Positions 60,907 to 64,000 of a DNA stretch of 64,000 bases are shown here, piece by piece. The position numbers and the translations under genes are program-made. The notes beneath the pieces were generated by a model. It was not told where the DNA came from, made no database searches, and saw only the letters and a list, made by a program, of their open reading frames with translations. Source of the DNA: an uncultured Propionivibrio sp. (GTDB lineage: Bacteria > Pseudomonadota > Gammaproteobacteria > Burkholderiales > Rhodocyclaceae); contig CALHZD010000095.1 of the NCBI GenBank assembly GCA_938040985.1, forward strand, positions 1-64,000, read 5' to 3'. Every line of letters begins with the position of its first letter. The stretch's first letter is position 1.

Positions 60907-62346
60907 TTATCTCGGCTGAATAATTTGTAAGCCCTTGAGCAAATTGAGCGCCTGCATGAACTGGTAATCTTTCTTCGAAGCCAGTTCCCGCGTCGTGATC
61001 GGCGCATCATCCTGATCGTCGGAGCGGTTGTTGTCATCCTTGTCGTTCTTCGGTGAAGGAGACTTGGTTTTTTCCGACGTTTTATTCTGCAGTGATTTGT
61101 CTGAAGCCGGCGTTTGTGCTTTTTCTTCCGTGCCGTTGGCCAGATGGTGTTCCAGATCGGCCTCGCGCAAACGCATGGAGGAACTCGAATTTCCATTGGG
61201 GCTTTCCTCGACAACGATGTCCGGCTCGATGCCTTTGGCCTGAATCGAGCGTCCCGATGGCGTGAAGTAACGCGCCGTTGTCAGCTTAATCGCCGTATTG
61301 CTGGGCAGCGGCAATACGGTTTGTACGGAACCTTTGCCAAAACTGGTCGTGCCCATAACGATTGCACGCTTGTGATCCTGTAGCGCACCGGCGACAATTT
61401 CGGAAGCAGAAGCCGACCCACCGTTGATCAGCACGACGATCGGCACTTTGCGTACCTCGGGCGGCAGATTTCTTAGATAGTCATCACGCGTGCCGCGCAG
61501 GTAATCCTCTGGCGTGGCAAAGAATTTGTGCTTGGCATCCGGCGCGCGGCCATCGGTCGAAGTGACGAGTGATTTCGGCGGCAGGAATGCCGCGGCAACG
61601 CCGACTGCGGAGTTGAGCAGCCCGCCCGGATCGTTGCGCAAGTCGAGCACCAGACCTTTGAGCGCGCCGTCTTTGTACAGGTCGTTCAGATGTTTTGCAA
61701 CGGTCGCGCCGGTGCTTTCCTGGAACGAGGTGATGCGCAGATAGCCGTAGCCCTTTTCAACGAGCTTGGATTTAACGCTTCGCACCTTGATGATCTCGCG
61801 CGTCAGCGTTAGCTCAATGGGCTTGAGCTCGCCTCTACGCATGATCGACAGCTTGATCCGGGTTTTCGGCTTGCCGCGCATGCGTTTGACGGCGTCGGAA
61901 AGCGTTAGCCCCTTGACCAGGGTATTATCGATCTTGAAGATCAGATCGCCCGTCTTGATACCGGCGCGATCAGCCGGCGTATCCTCAATAGGCGAGATAA
62001 CCTTGACCAGGCCGTCTTCCATGCCGACTTCAATGCCGAGGCCGCCGAATTCCCCTTGCGTCCCGACCTGCAGTTCCTTGTAGGCGTCGGCGTCAAGATA
62101 GGACGAGTGCGGGTCAAGGTTCCCCAGCATGCCGCTAATGGCGTGCGTAATCAGTTTCTTGTCATCGACTTCTTCGACATAGCCTTGCTTGATGGCATTG
62201 AATACTTCGGCAAAAATGCGCAGATCTTCGATCGGCAAACGATTGCGCACATCTTCTTTTTCGGCCAGCGCCGGCAATTGCAGGCTAATCAGGATGCCGC
62301 CCAGCATTCCTGCACAGACCAGACCGGCGTGTTTCAATTTATCCAT
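60907..62346 (-). CDS. ctpA: C-terminal processing protease CtpA (S41 family)
   Basis: About 479 residues from ATG 62346, with CTGGAG upstream. A signal (LVCAGMLGGILISLQLPALA) sends it to the periplasm. PDZ domain (FGGLGIEVGMEDGLVKVISP; ADRAGIKTGDLIFKIDN), then the S41 core with the catalytic Ser in INGGSASASEIVAGAL and Lys in GTTSFGKGSVQTVLPL. The C-terminus has an Asp/Ser/Lys-rich tail of about 60 residues before a final helix. Located downstream of the EnvC-like activator, the usual envC-ctpA pairing in cell-wall remodelling. Confidence 0.95.
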   Translation of the reverse strand: MDKLKHAGLVCAGMLGGILISLQLPALAEKEDVRNRLPIEDLRIFAEVFNAIKQGYVEEVDDKKLITHAISGMLGNLDPHSSYLDADAYKELQVGTQGEFGGLGIEVGMEDGLVKVISPIEDTPADRAGIKTGDLIFKIDNTLVKGLTLSDAVKRMRGKPKTRIKLSIMRRGELKPIELTLTREIIKVRSVKSKLVEKGYGYLRITSFQESTGATVAKHLNDLYKDGALKGLVLDLRNDPGGLLNSAVGVAAAFLPPKSLVTSTDGRAPDAKHKFFATPEDYLRGTRDDYLRNLPPEVRKVPIVVLINGGSASASEIVAGALQDHKRAIVMGTTSFGKGSVQTVLPLPSNTAIKLTTARYFTPSGRSIQAKGIEPDIVVEESPNGNSSSSMRLREADLEHHLANGTEEKAQTPASDKSLQNKTSEKTKSPSPKNDKDDNNRSDDQDDAPITTRELASKKDYQFMQALNLLKGLQIIQPR

Positions 62347-62370
62347 CAATTTTGCTCCAGAACGAAGTCA

Positions 62371-63942
62371 TTACAGGCTGACCCACTTCAAGGGGTCAAT
62401 CGGTTTTCCCTGATGACGTATTTCAAAGTATAAACCGGATTCCGCGTTGCCACCGCTGCTTCCTGCCGATGCAATGACATCACCGCTGTGCAATGTATCG
62501 CCGGTCTGTTTGAACAAGGTGTCATTATTGCCGTAAATCGACAGGTAGCCCCTGCCGTGGTCAATGATCAGCAGATTGCCAAAACCGCGCATCCAGTCGG
62601 CAAAGACAACCCGCCCGCCGGCGATGGCTTTGACATCGCTGCCTGTGGCGGCGCGGATGAATACGCCTTTCCACGTGCCGCCTTCCGGCCGCGCGGCGCC
62701 GAAACGGTTGGTGACGGTGCCGCGTACGGGCAGACGCATCCGTCCGCGCATTTGCGTGAGGTTGCCTGCGGGCATCGGCGCCGGCGCCTGTGCGACGCGG
62801 GTTTCTGGCGCCGGAGCGGGCGCGTTGTCTTCGGCCGGCGGCGTACCCGCCGGACGGCGTAACCTCTGTATCCGCCGTGCTTCTTCCTGCCGAGCCGCCT
62901 CGCGCCGGGTGGCCGCCTGACGCGCCGCTTCACGGCGGGCGGCCGCTTCCTGGGCGGCGATTGCCCGATTCAGCTGATCGACTAATTGCGATAGCTGCTT
63001 CTCGTCGCGTTCGAGATTCCCGATTTTCCGCCGTTGTTCGGCAAGCTGCGTTTCCATTTTACCCAGAACGATTTTGCGTTGTGCATGCTGGACGACAAGT
63101 TTGTCACGCTGCTGTTTATGCCGGTTTTCAACGGCGGTCAGATCGTTGGCGCGCGCCTGCGTCGTCTCGGCTACATCGCGTTTGCGCTTCAGCGTCGTTT
63201 CGATATCCGCCACCATTTCGCGGCGCGCTTGCCCGACGGCTGACAGGTAGTACAGATCACGCATCGACTGATTCAAATCGTCCCCATTAAGCAGGGTTTG
63301 CAGCGCATCCGGACGGCCTTGCAGATACTGGCGGTAGACGAGTTGCTCCAGTTGCGTTTGCTGGGCCGATAACTGGCTTTCCAGATCGCGTTCCTGCTGG
63401 TTAAGCGCTTTCAGCGTTGCCTGCAATTTACTGCGTTGCAGTGACAGGGTTCTCAGATCCCGTTCGCTAGAGGAAATCTCTTTCTCGATGCTTTTCAACT
63501 GGTCGGTCGCGCTGGCATGCTTGTCCTCGGTATGTGCTACTTCCTTGCGCAGCGCTTCCAGTTGCCCGCGTAGCTCACGTAAATTTCCCTGTTTTCTGGA
63601 GACTTCCTGCTGCGTTGAAAAGACGGCCTTTGCCGGCGAGGATTTTCGCGCGGGTTTTATTTCCCGGGTGTTCGCTTTAACGCCGGATTTTGTGGCGACC
63701 GTCTTTGTCGTAATGACTTTTTTTCCAGGTTTTCTGGCGCTATTGTCCGCCTTGGCAAAAGCGGGTACGGAGGTCTGCAATACAACCGCAATTATCAACA
63801 ACAAGCACGCCACGCCGCCGTATGCAGTGCGAAAAACAGGCAACGCACGCCCTGCGGCGGGAAACATGCCGGGCAATGCCACGGAAGTCAGGCGAAGTAA
63901 GCGCATGATGCGGATAAAGGGCGTAGAGGGAGACAGCCTCAT
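62371..63942 (-). CDS. envC: EnvC-type murein hydrolase activator
   Basis: 523 residues. N-terminal hydrophobic segment (VACLLLIIAVVLQTSVPAFA) then a long coiled coil (about 110-340; RELRGQLEALRKEVAHTEDK), an Arg/Ala-rich helix, a Pro/Ala linker and a LytM domain (MRLPVRGTVTNRFGAARPEG; GDVIASAGSSGGNAESGLYF). The LytM zinc ligands are missing: the usual HxGxD position reads WKGVFI and the HxH position GLYFEI. That is expected of EnvC, which activates AmiA/AmiB amidases rather than cutting peptidoglycan. A start at 63906 is possible. A promoter should lie in 63943-64000. Confidence 0.92.
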   Translation of the reverse strand: MRLSPSTPFIRIMRLLRLTSVALPGMFPAAGRALPVFRTAYGGVACLLLIIAVVLQTSVPAFAKADNSARKPGKKVITTKTVATKSGVKANTREIKPARKSSPAKAVFSTQQEVSRKQGNLRELRGQLEALRKEVAHTEDKHASATDQLKSIEKEISSSERDLRTLSLQRSKLQATLKALNQQERDLESQLSAQQTQLEQLVYRQYLQGRPDALQTLLNGDDLNQSMRDLYYLSAVGQARREMVADIETTLKRKRDVAETTQARANDLTAVENRHKQQRDKLVVQHAQRKIVLGKMETQLAEQRRKIGNLERDEKQLSQLVDQLNRAIAAQEAAARREAARQAATRREAARQEEARRIQRLRRPAGTPPAEDNAPAPAPETRVAQAPAPMPAGNLTQMRGRMRLPVRGTVTNRFGAARPEGGTWKGVFIRAATGSDVKAIAGGRVVFADWMRGFGNLLIIDHGRGYLSIYGNNDTLFKQTGDTLHSGDVIASAGSSGGNAESGLYFEIRHQGKPIDPLKWVSL

Positions 63943-64000
63943 AAACAGGAAATACAGGAAATATTTTATAATGGACTGCCTTTTTGAACGAACGTTGACG

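Overview
The window reads as a chromosomal segment of a GC-rich betaproteobacterium. The closest match in gene order is the Rhodocyclales/Burkholderiales: rsmB-DUF4390-ntrY-ntrX followed by a TrkA-type channel, priA beside hemE, the ubiE/Tim44/ubiJ neighbourhood, and nrdR-ribD after glyA. This is judged from protein motifs and synteny, so genus is not claimed. Almost everything is coding. I saw no rRNA or tRNA genes, no intact insertion sequence, no CRISPR array and no prophage.

Layout. 1-893: interspersed repeats only. 0.9-10 kb: a cation efflux protein, then the overlapping operon rsmB, a DUF4390 protein, an NtrY-type kinase and an NtrX-type regulator, followed by a small membrane protein and a two-RCK potassium channel. 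10.3-13.9 kb: priA and hemE on the minus strand, separated by an AT-rich gap holding three consensus DnaA boxes. 14.6-19.7 kb: a TauE/SafE permease, a lipoprotein, a frameshifted ubiJ-like gene, a Tim44-like protein, ubiE, a DUF971 protein and a secreted protein with a poly-aspartate tail. 20.1-30.1 kb: metG followed by a seven-gene membrane complex related to hydrogenase-4/complex I whose 'large subunit' has lost all four nickel-ligand cysteines, ending in a translationally coupled acylphosphatase.

30.4-47.8 kb: mostly housekeeping and metabolism: apbC/mrp, sodC, dcd, a basic amino acid decarboxylase with a LysP-like permease, folA-thyA, two related large proteins (one with PilZ motifs) flanking yjgA and pmbA, methylmalonyl-CoA epimerase, lgt and ilvD. 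48-50 kb: a decayed LysE-family gene and a maleate isomerase family protein. 50.0-53.6 kb is the most unusual block: a sigma-54-like promoter, three small exported proteins sharing a repeat ending in Ala-Gly, a CsgG/HfaB-type outer-membrane lipoprotein, another exported protein, and a strong terminator. This looks like a previously unnamed curli/holdfast-like secretion locus. 53.8-57.2 kb: a TRAP transporter whose binding protein converges on its membrane subunits. 57.7-63.9 kb: glyA, nrdR, ribD, a CtpA-type protease and an EnvC-type amidase activator.

A second striking theme is a family of short CCC(N9-11)GGG cores arranged in tandem every 39-41 bp. It forms clusters in at least five intergenic gaps and also places one copy inside the Tim44-like gene.
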